Shown: one piece after another, positions 1-10,991 of the stretch
Position numbering within the stretch: the stretch's first letter is position 1
Layout: every line of letters starts with the position of its first letter
From: Chalciporus piperatus
Lineage: Eukaryota > Basidiomycota > Agaricomycetes > Boletales > Boletaceae
DNA: 64,000 nucleotides
Assembly (NCBI GenBank): GCA_038093975.1
Contig: JBBPTG010000095.1
Span: 35,029-99,028, forward strand
Direction of reading: 5' to 3'
Program-made: the position numbers and the translations under genes
Notes under the pieces: model-generated
Told to the model about the DNA's origin: nothing
What the model saw: the letters and a program-made list of their open reading frames with translations, nothing else
The model's database searches: none

Positions 1-185
1 TCCTTGATCTCCTGTTCCTCGCTTGCCTCGGCGGGCTGGGGAATGCTGAAGAGGGATTCGAAGAATGGAGAGGCGAGGGAGAGGAAGAGCTTGAAGACAC
101 GGAAATCAACGTTATCAGATGTGCGTAAGATGATGTCCGCCTTCGCGTGATCAAACGGGGCAGATGCACAGGTAGGCTCAGACAT
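1..185 (-). CDS. BTB/POZ-domain protein, 5' part only (cut by window edge)
   Basis: The ATG is at 185 on the minus strand and the frame stays open to base 1, giving the first 61 codons. It matches the start of the other BTB copies in this window: an F-D-H-x-K-A-D-x-I-L-R motif, then the [14 protein letters not shown] stretch, and the proline/glutamate-rich linker before the second half of the domain. BTB domains dimerise and often recruit cullin-3 or repressors. Compared with its paralogs it has Ser-Ile instead of Asp-Ile before P-Q-P-A-E. The rest of the gene lies outside the window, so intactness cannot be judged. Confidence 0.8.
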   Translation of the reverse strand, partial: MSEPTCASAPFDHAKADIILRTSDNVDFRVFKLFLSLASPFFESLFSIPQPAEASEEQEIK

Positions 186-962
186 TGCTACAGCGGGCTA
201 TGTTAGGACTTGACGCACGAGTGCGATGCGGAGGCTCACCAGCAGCTTGTATCGAGAGAGGAGCGGAGGGAGTAGACAGCTGTATCGATGTCAACAATGA
301 ACATCGCAGGAAAATTATAATTTATACCTTTGCGACCATCGATACGTTTTCAGAAACAGCTGATTCTCCCGACAGGGGGATTCTAACGCCTCCTCGGAGC
401 CCGAGGTGCCTCACAGTATGTACCAATGAATCTTATCCCGGACCCCACTCTCGACTGCTCCAAGGTGCATGGATCAACCATTTGAGGCGAGTTCAACTTT
501 TTATCCATGCGTAGACTCTTTTTGTATGGAAATTTGCCCACCTGCATCGGGACGAAATGTCACTAGCGACTTGAATGGCATCCGAAGCCTATGAGCCTAG
601 AAATTCAGCGCACGGAGTCGGGTCGGACGACCCTAAAGAATTTTTATATGAGAAGTCACCCTGTAGCTAACGTAGCACATTGCCCTGGATTATAATAGAT
701 AGGAAGAGAAGGGGACTCGCTCGTATGGTAGGTTCGTACCTCGCACAGCGGTTAAGCCGGATAGTCCTCCCTCACTTGGCATGTGAGATCGTTCATTCGC
801 AGGTAAGAAGGAAGACTTCGCGTTTTGATCTGCAGATATTGAAGGTAAGCCTTGCGACATGTCGGACAAGCATCCGTGGCGGGGTCTCCTCTTCTCAATT
901 GTCAGTGCAAGTTTTCGGCAAAAAACTGCAATATTTCGCTGGGTTTCCATGGCCTCCCTCTT
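186..962. other. Intergenic: promoter side of the edge BTB gene and 3' side of the next
   Basis: No supportable gene. Short open frames here have no family resemblance and overlap each other on both strands. The stretch separates two BTB genes that are both read from the minus strand. Confidence 0.5.
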
Positions 963-1989
963 TCAAAACACTAGCTCTAAGTCGATCTACGAGGTAGAAG
1001 TCAGACGTAACCACAGATGCTTCGCAGACAAGAAGGGGTGGACAACTTACCTGGGAAACTACCTCCTCAACCTTCCTTGCCAAAAGATCCGCGAAGTCGT
1101 GCATTCCTTGAGAGATACTAGAAGAGCAGACCGGGCAGTTTCGCGCCCTAACGAGTTGTACCGTTTTCTCTGCGCGAGTCTCTATGGTTGCCCTGCATGG
1201 TCTGTCCCATAGCTCTATAAAGATCTCCTCCATGAAGTTGTCCCACCATTGGAGCGGCGGGTTGAACAGCTTGTACTTAAGCCTCGCCGATCGCGGACAT
1301 GCACAACTTGAATTATATCCATCAATGGAATATTCTCCAGAAAGCCATAGACAACCGCTGGTGTTCGCATAATGCGTTCTGATCCAGGACAAATCTGTCC
1401 CCAGTGCATATGCAGCATCTCCACATTTTTTGTGGTAAGTAAGCAATGCAAGGAGATCAGCCGCACCTATCAGTTCTATCTCCTCGAACCAGGAAGGGAT
1501 GAGAGGCCGCGTCAAAGTGGCTTTTGCAGCAAGCAGGGTCTCCTCCCTCACGTGCCCCCGATGCGCGATCGCAAAACACGAAAGAGGCTCTGCCTCGAGG
1601 ATTTTGGGGTTAGAAATAGCCTGGCGAGCCTTCTGCTCGATGGCGTCGAGGGAGTACTTTTTGGCTGCCTCGAGAACATCAACGACGTCCTTGAGCACCT
1701 CAAGCGTTGGGTCATCTGCCAAGGTGCATGGGTAACAGAAGCGAAGGAGGGCATCGAGAGTTTTGCTGTTCTCTGTGACAGGGATGACAGCGAGACCGTC
1801 CTTTATCTCCTGTTCCTCGCTTGCCTCGGCGGGCTGGGGAATGTCGAAGAGGGATTCGAAGAATGGAGAGGCGAGGGAGAGGAAGAGCTTGAAGATGCGA
1901 AAATCGATGTTGTCGGACGAACGTAGTATGACATCCGCCCTCGGGTGATCGAAAGGCGTTGCAGAGTAAGTGGTGCTGGACATTGTCAT
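963..1989 (-). CDS. BTB/POZ-domain protein (paralog A)
   Basis: Two exons: 1989-1051 and 986-963, joined over a 64-nt intron with GTAAGT donor and CTCGTAG acceptor; about 320 residues. Residues 1-120 carry the BTB fold, with the L-D-A-L-L-R-F-C-Y-P segment near its end. A helical middle follows, then a C-terminal half with paired cysteines (C-x-C-P near 230; N-C-P-V-C near 285) that could bind metal or form a structural knuckle. The last exon encodes only I-D-L-E-L-V-F and a stop; reading through the intron would add a false C-terminus. An inner ATG two codons in (1983) is an alternative start. It is probably a nuclear or cytosolic adaptor; the partner cannot be told from sequence. It is very close to the copies at 2975, 8419, 10992 and 19543. 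Confidence 0.85.
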
Positions 1990-2974
1990 AGATACCTGGG
2001 GATGAGCGTTACTCCTGTCATATGCTGGATCGTGCTTGGAACTTACTCAAGTAAGCAAGGCGGAACGACTCGTGTGACGAAACTTTGCAACTCGAGGATC
2101 GAGATTTATATTTGCAAGGGCTCTGGCAGGACTTGCTTCCGGAAATTGCATGTAGGGGTAGTAAGTTAGGTCTGTTGCCGTCTTCTGATGAAGCCAGGAG
2201 TCGGATTTAGAGCAAGATCAAAAGAAATATGACATCATAGGGAAGGAAAGCACGAGTTCAAGAATACCGGGGTCCTTCATGACACCAACCTCATCGCAGC
2301 ATCACCAATACCTGTGTCAACGTCACCCAAAATATCACCCAGTCGGCGAAATCCCAGCCTCGACCTTGACGGTTGATCAATAGGCTGCAACAGCACACGA
2401 TCTCTCCACTTCAAGTTTCTCTTCGTTTATTCCACCCAGGCGGAATGATGCTATTGGTTGTTAACCCGATCGAGAGAATGTCATTCGATCCTCCAGTGTA
2501 CACATGGGAGACGATGGAGGTATTACCCTCGCGTTGAGTTCGACTATGGAAAACACGGCGGCATGCACTGACATATGTTGAAAAATACATTGAACTGTCT
2601 TCAAGTTCCTTAGACGGGACGACGACGCCTACTACGTCTCCAACTTCGAATCCTCTGAGTCTCTGGCAAGACTCTGGGGGTCGATGTTTGGTCCAGGAGT
2701 CTGCAGGGGATATCCTCCAGGCGAGCACAAGTGTGTTACATAGAACTGCTTTTACCAACGACAATTTGGATAATAGTGTGACTGTTCCGCGAGTCGGGTC
2801 CGACACAAAATACAAAGCAAAGCGCATCGAGTCCGACATTTCAACGGAACTTCAACCATTAATTCAAGTTCTGAACAGTAATTCGAGCCTATAGTGCAAT
2901 AAAACAAGGTTCGTTGATAAGTCCAAGTCCTCGCCAGCATTCCACAAGCTTCATTTCCATCCTCTTCGGCCGAG
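1990..2974. other. Intergenic between BTB paralogs A and B
   Basis: Nearly 1 kb without a gene I can support. It contains the promoter of paralog A and the 3' flank of paralog B. Open frames of 60-140 codons on both strands show no recognisable domain. Confidence 0.5.
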
Positions 2975-4030
2975 TCAGAACCTCAACTCCAACACAATCT
3001 GTCAGCCGTCAGACTTTCCCGCAGGTGTACCAGGGGTGCAACTTACATGAGAAATTACTTCCTCTACCTTTTTCGCCAATACATCGGAAAATTCTCCCAT
3101 GCCTGCTGCGACGTTGGCAGAGCAGGTGGCACAGTTTCGTCCTCTAACATGCCGTACTGTCTCCTCCGCAACACTGTCAAGAGTTGCCCTGCACGGTTTC
3201 TCCCGCAGCGCTGTGAAGGTTTCGACCATGAAATCATCCCACCATTTGGGAGCACTCTTGTCAACGTGGAACCCATACCCACTGGCAGTCGGTGACCTTG
3301 GACAACCGCAGCCAGAGTCGCGCCCCAGCCATTTGTAGGGGACAATGTTGGAGTAATGAGCAACGATCCAGGATGAATCCGCTCTCAGCTTATAAACAGC
3401 ATCTCCACATTTTTGATGATAGGTAATCAACATGAGCAGCTCAGTGGCGGTAATGAGGTTGATTTCTTTGAACCACGAGGGAACGAGAGGCTGCGTTAAC
3501 GTGTATTTTGCAGCTAGCCTTGTTTCCGCTCGCAAGCGGCCCCGGCACGCAACTGCAAAGCAGCTCATTGGATTGGACCCGAGGACCTCAGGGTTTGTGA
3601 CGGCTTTTGTCGCTTTCTTCTCAATGACATCAAGGGAGTATTTCCTGGCTGCCTCGAGGACGTCCAAAATTTCCTTCATCACGTCGAGTTTCGGGTCATC
3701 TGCCAAAGTGCATGGATAGCAAAAGCGGAGGAGAGCATCGAGAGTTTTGCTGTTCTCTGTGACAGGGATGACAGCGAGATCGTCCTTGATCTCCTGTTCC
3801 TCGCTTGCCTCGGCGGGCTGGGGAATGTCGAAGAGGGATTCGAAGAATGGAGAGGCGAGGGAGAGGAAGAGTTTGAAGACACGGAAATTGATCTTGTCGG
3901 ATGAGCGTAAAATGACGTCCGCTTTTGGGTGATCAAAGGGTGCGGCAGCGTAAGTGGTCCCAAATATTGTCGCAGATGCTTGGGGACGGGCGCTTGGGTG
4001 GTTGGAAGATGGCTTGGCTTGGCTTGACAT
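2975..4030 (-). CDS. BTB/POZ-domain protein (paralog B)
   Basis: Two exons, 4030-3047 and 2998-2975, with a 48-nt intron (GTAAGT...TGACAG); about 335 residues. I chose the ATG at 4030 (M-S-S-Q) because it gives a short leader like the other copies; a further in-frame ATG at 4078 would add 16 residues. The leader is longer and Ser/Pro-rich compared with paralog A. The BTB domain spans about residues 25-145. Cysteine pairs in the C-terminal half (G-C-G-C-P; N-C-A-T-C) occupy the same places as in paralog A. The last exon encodes I-V-L-E-L-R-F then stop, matching the conserved tail pattern of the family. Confidence 0.85.
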
Positions 4031-4322
4031 TTTATAGAGGATCTGTAAACAACTGCATGAGTCAAATCTTAGTCTCATCTTTGAGGCGAGATGGCGACCT
4101 CAAAACTTACAGAAATACGTGAAGGCTTGGGGGTTAAGAGTAGCAATATCGTTGCTCTTCCATTACAATCAAGATCATGTATTTATATGGTTGGACGATA
4201 GATCATGTGCTGAACAAGGCATACTTTCGGAAGCGCGAAGTCCTGGGGTGTGGACCGCTACGTTCCGTCGTCGGCCCGCTGATAAAATGAGATGCCTGCA
4301 GCACCTATGGGAGAAAATAAAT

Positions 4323-4745
4323 TTAATACGCCGGGTCAAGACCAAGTTCGATGGGATGGAACCTTAGCTTCACTGCATCGGAAAGGCTCTGCCTCAAGGA
4401 TTTTTGGGGTTGAGATAGGGAGATAGCCCGACGGGCCCTCTTCTCAATGGCGTCTAGGAAATGCTTCTTGGCTACCCCAAAGACACTCACAGCATTCCTT
4501 AACACCTCGAATCCGGGGTCGTCTCCCGAGGTGCGGGGATAGCAGAAACAGAGGAGGGCATCGAGAGCTAAAGAGCCTGGGTGAAGATGCAGGGGAAAGG
4601 AAGAGCTTGAAGATGAGAAAGTAGATCGGACATTGTCCAATGAGCGTATCGCTTTCAAGTTCGGGTGCCACTGACTGCCACTGATCATACGTGGCGTAGG
4701 GATACAATCACCTGCATTGCTACAATGGTCAAGATCTAGCAACTA
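4323..4745 (-). pseudogene. Decayed BTB paralog fragment
   Basis: Read on the minus strand, one frame contains a recognisable copy of the second half of the BTB domain (L-D-A-L-L-C-F-C-Y-P, then A-K-K-H-F-L-D-A-I-E-K-R-A-R-R-A-I-S). The first half is present only as pieces in two frames: H-P-N-L-K-A-I-R-S-L-D-N-V in one and F-K-L-F-L-S-P-A-S in another. The conserved block between them, the [10 protein letters not shown] segment, is missing. So there is at least one frameshift and an internal deletion, and the C-terminal half is absent. It is a dead relative of the flanking BTB genes. Confidence 0.75.
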
Positions 4746-5052
4746 CTGGTAAAAATGCTACTCACCGGCCCTCGCTCCAAAGAGAACGCATCTTGCCCAT
4801 GGCTTGTTAGAGTAATCTAGTCCGTAGCAGGACAGCGTCCGGATGCAGTTGTTCTTCCGAGTCGTTACCATTAATTATAGCTCCGTACGAGAAGAGCCCT
4901 GATTGTTTGCATGTTTTTGAGAGCCATGTATTGTTGAGGAACGCAGTCGTAGTCCATGTCCAGGCGCGTTGTGAACGCGACGCGACGCGAATACGCGTGA
5001 GACATCTGACCTTGACCCCAAGTACTTCAATCGACCTACCTACTGCCTAACG
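4746..5052. other. Intergenic upstream of RING gene
   Basis: About 300 nt of probable promoter for the plus-strand gene starting at 5053. It contains a palindromic run of cgcg-type bases near 4975-4997. No gene is seen. Confidence 0.4.
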
Positions 5053-6396
5053 ATGGATTCGTTCCTCGTTGAATGTCCCATCCATCTCGACGCCGTTCCA
5101 ATCAATGACATCCGTGTCTTCAAATGCGGTAATACAGATTCATGTTTCAACTGTCGTCTGACCGATCTCTTTCGCTTTTTGCTTCATTACGACTAGGGCA
5201 CGGGTTTTGTGAGCCGTGTCTGGAGGCACATCTCGCTCGTAACGCAAGCCCGTTAACATGCCCTTCGTGCCGCAAGCAAGTCAAACGCAAAGAAGTGTTC
5301 CAACTCTTCTTGACCCCTGCTCGATCATCGACGCAAGTACCTAGCGCTGGCTCCTCAGAATCTTCACCCAGCAGTCAGCGAGCCTCAGAGACGATGTATC
5401 GTCATTTGATATTAGAGCTCGACAAAGCTCAGGCTGTTCATGCCAACTGCTCCATACGTAATGAAGAATTGGAAGATGAGGTTGAAATCCTCAGCAGTCG
5501 CAACACCCGTAACATCCACACGATACACGTTCTTCGCGATCAAAAGGAAGACCTGGAACGGAGGCTCGTCAAAGAACTGGACAGCGTTCAATATATCGCC
5601 AAACAGAACGACCAACTCAAAGAAGAATCAATGACCCTCCGGGCTGAAAACCAAAAGTCGGCCAAGACCTTGGACCAAACGCGGCAGGAGTTGCAAATGG
5701 CAGTGGAGCGAGTGAAAGATTTCCAAGGTTACATTGATAAGTATAAACGCAAGGCAAGTACATTCTCTGCCCCGAGTACTTTTTTTCCTATTACACGTTC
5801 TTCAGATCGAGCTCGAGAAGAAAAAGCGGAAAGCACTCGAGCACGCACACCAGCGCTCGCCGGGGAAGGTCGAAGATGAGTCGTTGATGGTCGTCGACGC
5901 GAATGCACGGGATATACTCCACAAGGGTGATCCTGACCTTGGATGGTTAGACGAAGCCTGCGAGGTGAAGGGTGATATGCTCGATGTCACGGACAGAGAG
6001 AGCGAGGAGTCGGAGAGGGAAAGTGAAGATGAGTTGCGGCTCGGTTTTCCTGATCCCAGAGGTAAACAGCGGGCCTGGGTGGACAAGGGAAAAGCGAAGG
6101 TTGGGAATGGGGAACGAGATGGGCTTCCAGTCAAGGAAACTCGTGCACCAAAGCCTCTCGCACGATTTTCTTCTGACTGGACCCTCGGCCCAGAGGTTGC
6201 TGGACCGTCGTCTTCTGGCCTAGGTAGGAAGCGCAAACCTGACAGCAGTCGGGTAGGGGGAAGCAAGCTTTTTAAGGTAAAGGTGACGACAGGTCCACAG
6301 AGAACAGGCGATTCTGTGTTAGCCATCGACAGCCGTGGTCACGTCAAGGGCACGGTTGTACTGGGTTCCCGGCAGAAGCTCAACTCGAAGAACTGA
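5053..6396 (+). CDS. RING-finger / coiled-coil protein, probable E3 ubiquitin ligase
   Basis: Three exons: 5053-5128, 5197-5753 and 5806-6396; 407 residues. The RING spans about residues 9-60, with zinc ligands C9, H12, C25, H27, C30 and C33 (C-G-H-G-F-C-E-P-C) and the closing C-P-S-C pair. The second ligand is histidine where most RINGs have cysteine. Residues about 100-215 form a long charged coiled coil (heptads with L-R-D-Q-K-E-D-L-E). The rest is acidic then basic and disordered, ending in a lysine-rich tail. The first intron splits the RING at the C-G-H core. The second intron starts with GC (AAG|GCAAGT, acceptor TTCAG) and only this choice keeps the frame into I-E-L-E-K-K-K. The architecture is common in basidiomycete RING proteins of unknown target. 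Confidence 0.8.
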
Positions 6397-7119
6397 TAGA
6401 CATTGGCATCTTATACCCATCTTCTTGATTTCCACCCGCACACAACTAGAAACGGCACATCAGCATCTGTAACTTTATTACCAAGCACCAATCCATGTAC
6501 AATACCACCATACCACGCCCGCGTTTTTGGCCACCTTTCCTCCGTTCCTTTTGTAGGAAGACATATACACCAGAGTAGGGTGTCTACTCTAGTGTGTAGT
6601 TGACCGGGGGGAGCAAGGCGACGGAGGTCCATCCTAGTGAGCCTACTCACGCGTCCTTTGCAAGTTTCTCTGTGTTCTCACTAAGATTCATCGTGCACGC
6701 CTGTGTTCCATACGACGCCGTCAGGTACGTCGATTAAGTCTTGACTCGTCATCATCCCCAATACTCAAGCTCATAAAACAGGTTTCCTGCTGCCTTCTAT
6801 CCATGCTGCACCTCCTTTCTTTGCGTGAGGTTATACTTGTTGATCGCAGAGGCGACAAGGATGACTGTGACCAGAGAGTAGCCACTGACTCCCAGTACAT
6901 AGAGCCTCCATGCAGATCATTGGACAAGAGATACTGCGGAATGAACGGATAAATCGTACGTCGTCACTCACGAATCACGACCAGTCGCACCGACCATTCA
7001 ACCGTCCTCTCAAAGGTCGAGTATACAAGGGGAAGGACATTCGGGATCTGCCGACTAACCCGAACGGTTGTCTTCATTCCGACTCTTTGGTCTGCAGCTA
7101 GGAGAGACTAACTGAGCCC
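6397..7119. other. Intergenic with a possible unresolved small minus-strand gene
   Basis: No supportable complete gene. On the minus strand a short membrane-helix-like stretch (L-V-T-V-I-L-V-A-S-A-I) lies near 6810-6880, and an ATG-led segment ending in a GTGAGT donor lies near 6970-7060. I could not join them in frame, so this is noted only as a lead. Confidence 0.2.
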
Positions 7120-7500
7120 CCCAAAGCCCGCCACACTGTCCGAGGGATGTCGCCATCTGGGAGACCAAGGTTGCTGAAATCCTTGAGTAAGGTCTCAAGG
7201 TTCAGGAGTACGAGTTGAAGCGGAAGAACAAGTTCTCGGCAGCTGTGCCCAGTGATTTTGGTATCGAGGAACGCATCAATCCCGGCGCAAGATGCGACCA
7301 GGCCTGTATCGGTATCTTCGGCATGGACTTCTACGTGGTCATGGGCAGCCCAGGCATGCGTGTTTCAAGGAGAAAAGAGCGCAAGGCTCGTGTCGGCTTC
7401 CGATACCGTGTCACCAAGGGTGTCTTGGTACAACCAGAGTTTCGATGGCATCGTCTTGGTAAGCATTCAAGGGTTGAAGCTGCCTGATCGATCCTTTCTC
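7120..7500 (+). pseudogene. RPL11: 60S ribosomal protein L11 (uL5) pseudogene, copy 1
   Basis: In one plus-strand frame the translation follows uL5: H-T-V-R-G at the left, K-V-A-E-I-L-E, then L-K-V-Q-E-Y-E-L-K-R-K-N, G-I-F-G-M-D-F-Y-V-V-M-G and the R-V-S-R-R-K-E-R-K basic patch. The arginine expected after E-I-L-E is a TAA stop (7188-7190). Near the 3' end the frame slips by one base: W-Y-N-Q-S-F-D-G-I-V-L continues in another frame. With a stop, a frameshift and no 5' part, it cannot make uL5. It sits at the left end of a tandem duplication. Confidence 0.8.
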
Positions 7501-7689
7501 CCCAGAAAGAAATGTATACTTGAATTCCCAATCTGCCACCCCAGCCGTTTGAAGGCACCGTTATATATGCACAGCACCACATGACTAAACCCATGTGCAT
7601 CTGCGACCAAAGTACGTACACCGTGTTCTTTCCCTCAGGATAAGACGTTTCACCGTTAATTAAATTGCACTCGACAGTCGAGCCCTCGT

Positions 7690-8410
7690 GTGGGCACATG
7701 TTCCCTGCCAAGTCATCGCGGGTGCCTGCTGGCTGCCATATTTACGAACATGCACCACGCCGTCGATAACTTGGCCTCACTCACTTTTCTGTTGTCTTTG
7801 ATCAATTTGTGATTGCTTATTCTCGACACTACTTCTATGCGTAGGCTTACGACTATCTGAATAATGAAGGCTTTGTGAAGGGCGCTTCCTCACAGAAACT
7901 TGGCAAAACCGTTTCTTCGCCCTTCCACTGGACTCGTGCCCCCCTGGCGCAATCTCTTGCCATCTTGGAATGTGATACGAGCCTCCAGTGCAGGCACCCC
8001 TGACGGTGAGTGATGTCTTCTTTTTGCCGTGTGTCGAGGCTGACCGGTCGACTGACCCTACGTTCTTCGAACCAGAGACGACAAATCCTACACGGCAGTA
8101 GAGAACAACGCCAATATCAATCAACGAATCGGTGGGCCAGCGGGCCCGACGGGACAATATGCATGCTCCGCAGCTTCACTGTCGGACGCTCGCATTGTGA
8201 TTAGGAAACATTCTTTGGACTATGGCAGGCGCCGTCGTTTATTCATCTCCGGTAGTGGGTCCATGGGCACGCAACTACAGTGTGGATCGATAGTATAAAG
8301 CACAGTCGACAACGGGCTTTTCCCTCAGTCTATCTCGCGGTACACATTCGTAAGTCTGCACGCTTCAGTCAGGCTTCAATGTAGGTATAGTGACTATGTC
8401 CTACAGGTCT
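7690..8410 (+). repeat. Duplicated spacer upstream of BTB gene, copy 1
   Basis: This stretch is repeated at 10290-10985 in the same orientation and at about 20600-21250 inverted. Shared landmarks, in order: ccatatttacgaacatgcac, the caccacgccgtcgataact run, tgaataatgaaggctttgt, ccttccactggactcgtg, gtgatacgagcctccag and the aatatgcatgctccgcagc run. It ends just before the BTB start codon, so it includes that gene's promoter. Some frames look weakly protein-like across copies (D-Y-L-N-N-E-G-F), so part may be an old gene remnant, but I recognise no family. Confidence 0.7.
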
Positions 8411-8418
8411 CCAAGACA

Positions 8419-9466
8419 ATGACTGCCTACGCTGCTGCACCCTTCGATCACGCGAAAGCCGACATTATCTTACGCTCCTCCGACAACGTCGACTTCCGGG
8501 TCTTCAAGCTCTTCCTCTCCCTCGCCTCTCCATTCTTCGAATCCCTCTTCGACATCCCCCAACCTGCGGAAGCGAGCGAGGAGCAGGAGATCAAAGACGG
8601 CCTTGCTGTCATTCCTGTGACGGAGGATAGCAAGACCCTCGATGCTCTCCTCCGCTTTTGCTATCCCTGCACCCTCGCAGACGATCCCAAGCTCGAGGTG
8701 CTCAAGGACGTCGTAGCCGTCCTCGATGCAGCCAAGAAGTATTCCCTTGATGCCATCGAGCTCAAGGCCCGTCAGGCTATCTCTAACCCCACGATCCTCG
8801 AGGCAGAGCCACTCCGGTGTTTCGCCATCGCACATCGAGGGCACTTGCCGGAGGAGACCAGGCTTGCTGCAAAGTATACGTTGACACAACCCCTCATCCC
8901 TTCCTGGTTCGAGGAGATTGAGTTGCTCGCTGCAACTGATCTCCTCACCCTGCTCACCTATCACAAAGCCTGCGGAGATGCCGTCTATGCGCTACGGACG
9001 GATATTTCCTGGATCAACACTCACTATGGGAGCAATGAAGCCTGCGCATGGCTCTCTGGCCGTCATTATCATGCAGAGAATCAGCGCAACAACTACACCG
9101 GAAGTTACAGTCTAGTCCTCATAGATGGAAACTGTCCATGTGCTCGATCGACTAGGTCTCAATTCAAGTTGTTCAGCGAACCGCTTCACTGGTGGGACTA
9201 TTTCATGGAGGAGGCATTCACCGCGTTGCGAGATAAGCCGTGCAGGGCAACCATAGAGTCCCTTGCAGCGAAGACGGTTCAGGCTGTTAAAGCGTCGAAC
9301 TGCCAGGGATGCTCCCCCAAGGTCTCCGACGGCATGCGCGACTTTACAGAGCTCTTTGTGAGGAAAATAGAAGAAGAGGTTGCTCAGGTAAGGCTTACAC
9401 TCATCATGTCTGCTGGACGGTCTGATATTTTTGGCTTGGTAGATCCAGCTACCGTTGAAATTCTGA
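8419..9466 (+). CDS. BTB/POZ-domain protein (paralog C)
   Basis: Two exons, 8419-9387 and 9443-9466, with a 55-nt intron (CAG|GTAAGG ... TTGGTAG|ATC); 330 residues. The BTB domain occupies about residues 8-125. C-terminal cysteines (C-P-C-A near 238; N-C-Q-G-C near 295) match the other paralogs, and W-W-D-Y-F-M-E-E marks a conserved aromatic helix. The last exon encodes I-Q-L-P-L-K-F. The ATG at 8419 directly follows a ctccaagac leader; an upstream ATG at 8396 is out of frame. It is the left member of the tandem duplication, with its near-twin at 10992. Confidence 0.87.
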
Positions 9467-9742
9467 TCAATGCCTGCGCACGAGTATGCTGAGTTGATTG
9501 TAAGGCTGTCACGTTCCTCGGGGGCGGGGAATGTACTATGTGCTTGAATGTATTTCTGTATGATCAGCGTCGACATGCAATGACTTTTCGTTTCTTTCTT
9601 GTGATTGGACGAGAGAAATCACTGTTCCTTCGGACCTTTGTATCGACACGACAGGAAACTTTGATACACACAGCGTCAGTCACTTGAATCTCTCCTCTCG
9701 TGTCCGCTTACCCCCGGTGGCACTGATCCACTCTTGCACAAA
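9467..9742. repeat. 3' flank of paralog C, repeated inverted downstream
   Basis: The run from the stop codon to about 9735 is matched on the opposite strand at about 19265-19540 (landmarks: gaatgtatttctgtatgatc, tcgacatgcaatgac, ctttcttgtgattggac). This shows that the inverted BTB copy extends beyond the gene. Confidence 0.6.
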
Positions 9743-9958
9743 GAGTTGGGCTGTAACAACGCCCCGAAAAAGCCGAACAAAAAAAGATCATTTCACCCGA
9801 GTTATGCCTGTAAATGCCACCTGAGCACCCTCATCTTCAACTCGCCTTCCCGAACATCTCCACGTGCGTCATCGTCCACAGACCTGGGGCCTCTGAATGG
9901 GCGACGTACTGTCCTCCCTATCCTTCTCTTTCACCCCGCAGACGCATCCCTTGAAGGA
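9743..9958 (-). pseudogene. Duplicated 3'-terminal fragment of the RXT3 gene
   Basis: Bases 9743-9958 resemble 12210-12660, the 3' end of the RXT3 gene, in the same orientation. Shared runs include agttatgcctgtaaatgcc, ctcatcttcaactcgccttc, cgaacatctccacgtgcgtc and actgtcctcc followed by ccgcagacgcatc. The copy lacks an inner block of roughly 180 bases. At about 9955 the match to RXT3 stops and uL5 pseudogene sequence begins, so this is the junction of the tandem duplication. The fragment covers the C-terminal codons only and has no start, so it is a relic. Confidence 0.75.
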
Positions 9959-10200
9959 GTACGAGTCAAAGCGAAAGCATCCGAGTCGATATCGGCGCAA
10001 GATGCGACTAGGCAGGTATCGGTATCTTCGGCATGGACTTCTACGCGGTCATGGGCCCGGGCAGCCCAGGCATGCGTGTTGCAAGGAGAAACGAACGCAA
10101 GGCTCGTGTCGATTTCCTCGGATACGGTGTTACCAAGAACGTCTTGGGAAAACCAGAGGTTCGAGGGCGTCGCCAAGTTGGTGAGCATATAAGGGTTGAA
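9959..10200 (+). pseudogene. RPL11: 60S ribosomal protein L11 (uL5) pseudogene, copy 2
   Basis: The second copy of the uL5 relic. L-K-E-Y-E-S-K-R-K appears at the left, then in another frame G-I-F-G-M-D-F-Y-A-V-M-G followed by R-V-A-R-R-N-E-R-K-A-R-V. It differs from copy 1 by small insertions (an extra cccggg after the M-G codons) and frameshifts. Its left border is the join to the RXT3 fragment, so less of the 5' part is present than in copy 1. Confidence 0.75.
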
Positions 10201-10289
10201 GCTCCCTGACCGATCCTTCCTCTCTAGAAATAAATGTATACCTGTTCTTTTCCTCGGGATAGGAGCATTATATTGACCTCGCAATTGAC

Positions 10290-10985
10290 CTCGTGGCAGA
10301 CATGTTTCCTTCCAAGTCATCGTGGTGCCTGCTGGCCGCCATATTTATGAACACGCACCACGCCGTCGATAACTCGGTCGATCCGCGGTATTCTCACTCA
10401 CTTTTCTGTTGTCTTTGATCGATTTGTAATTACTTATTCTCGACACTACTTCTACGCGAAGGCCGATGACTACCTGAATAATGAAGGCTTTGTGCTTCCG
10501 CACAGAAACACGCGCAATTATTTCTTCGCCCTTCCACTGGACTCGTGTCCCTGGCGCAATTTGTTGCCATCTTGGAGTGTGATACGAGCCTCCAGGCAGT
10601 CACCCTGAAGATGAGTGATGCCTTCTTCTGCTGTGTGACGTGGCTGATCGGTCGACTGAACCTACGTTCTTCAAACCAGAGATGGCAGATCCTATGCAGC
10701 GGCAGAGAACTACAGCAATATCAATCAACGAATCAGTGAGCCAGCGGGGCCGACGGGTCAATATGCATGCTCCACAGCTTCAGTGCTGGACGCTCGCATT
10801 GTGATTAAGAAGCATTGTTTGGATCATGGCAGGCACCGTCGTTCATGGGATCTACGGGTACAGCAACTACAGCATGTAGTCCAACTTGATCGGATATAAA
10901 GCATGGTCGACAATGGGTTTCTTCCCTCAGTCTATCGCGCGATACACATTGAGTGAGTCTTCAGTCAGGCTTCAATGTAGGTATA
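10290..10985 (+). repeat. Duplicated spacer upstream of BTB gene, copy 2
   Basis: Tandem copy of the stretch at 7690-8410, with the same landmarks in the same order. Small insertions (for example a cggtcgatccgcggtattc segment near 10375-10393) are shared with the inverted third copy but absent from copy 1. It contains the promoter of paralog D. Confidence 0.7.
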
Positions 10986-10991
10986 GTGACA

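Noticed and set aside
5802..6326. 174-codon minus-strand frame
   Set aside because: Exact shadow of exon 3 of the RING gene, Ser-rich because of the reverse of acidic codons.
8470..8964. Long minus-strand frames opposite the BTB genes
   Set aside because: They recur opposite every BTB copy because the copies are paralogs; coding conservation follows the BTB strand.
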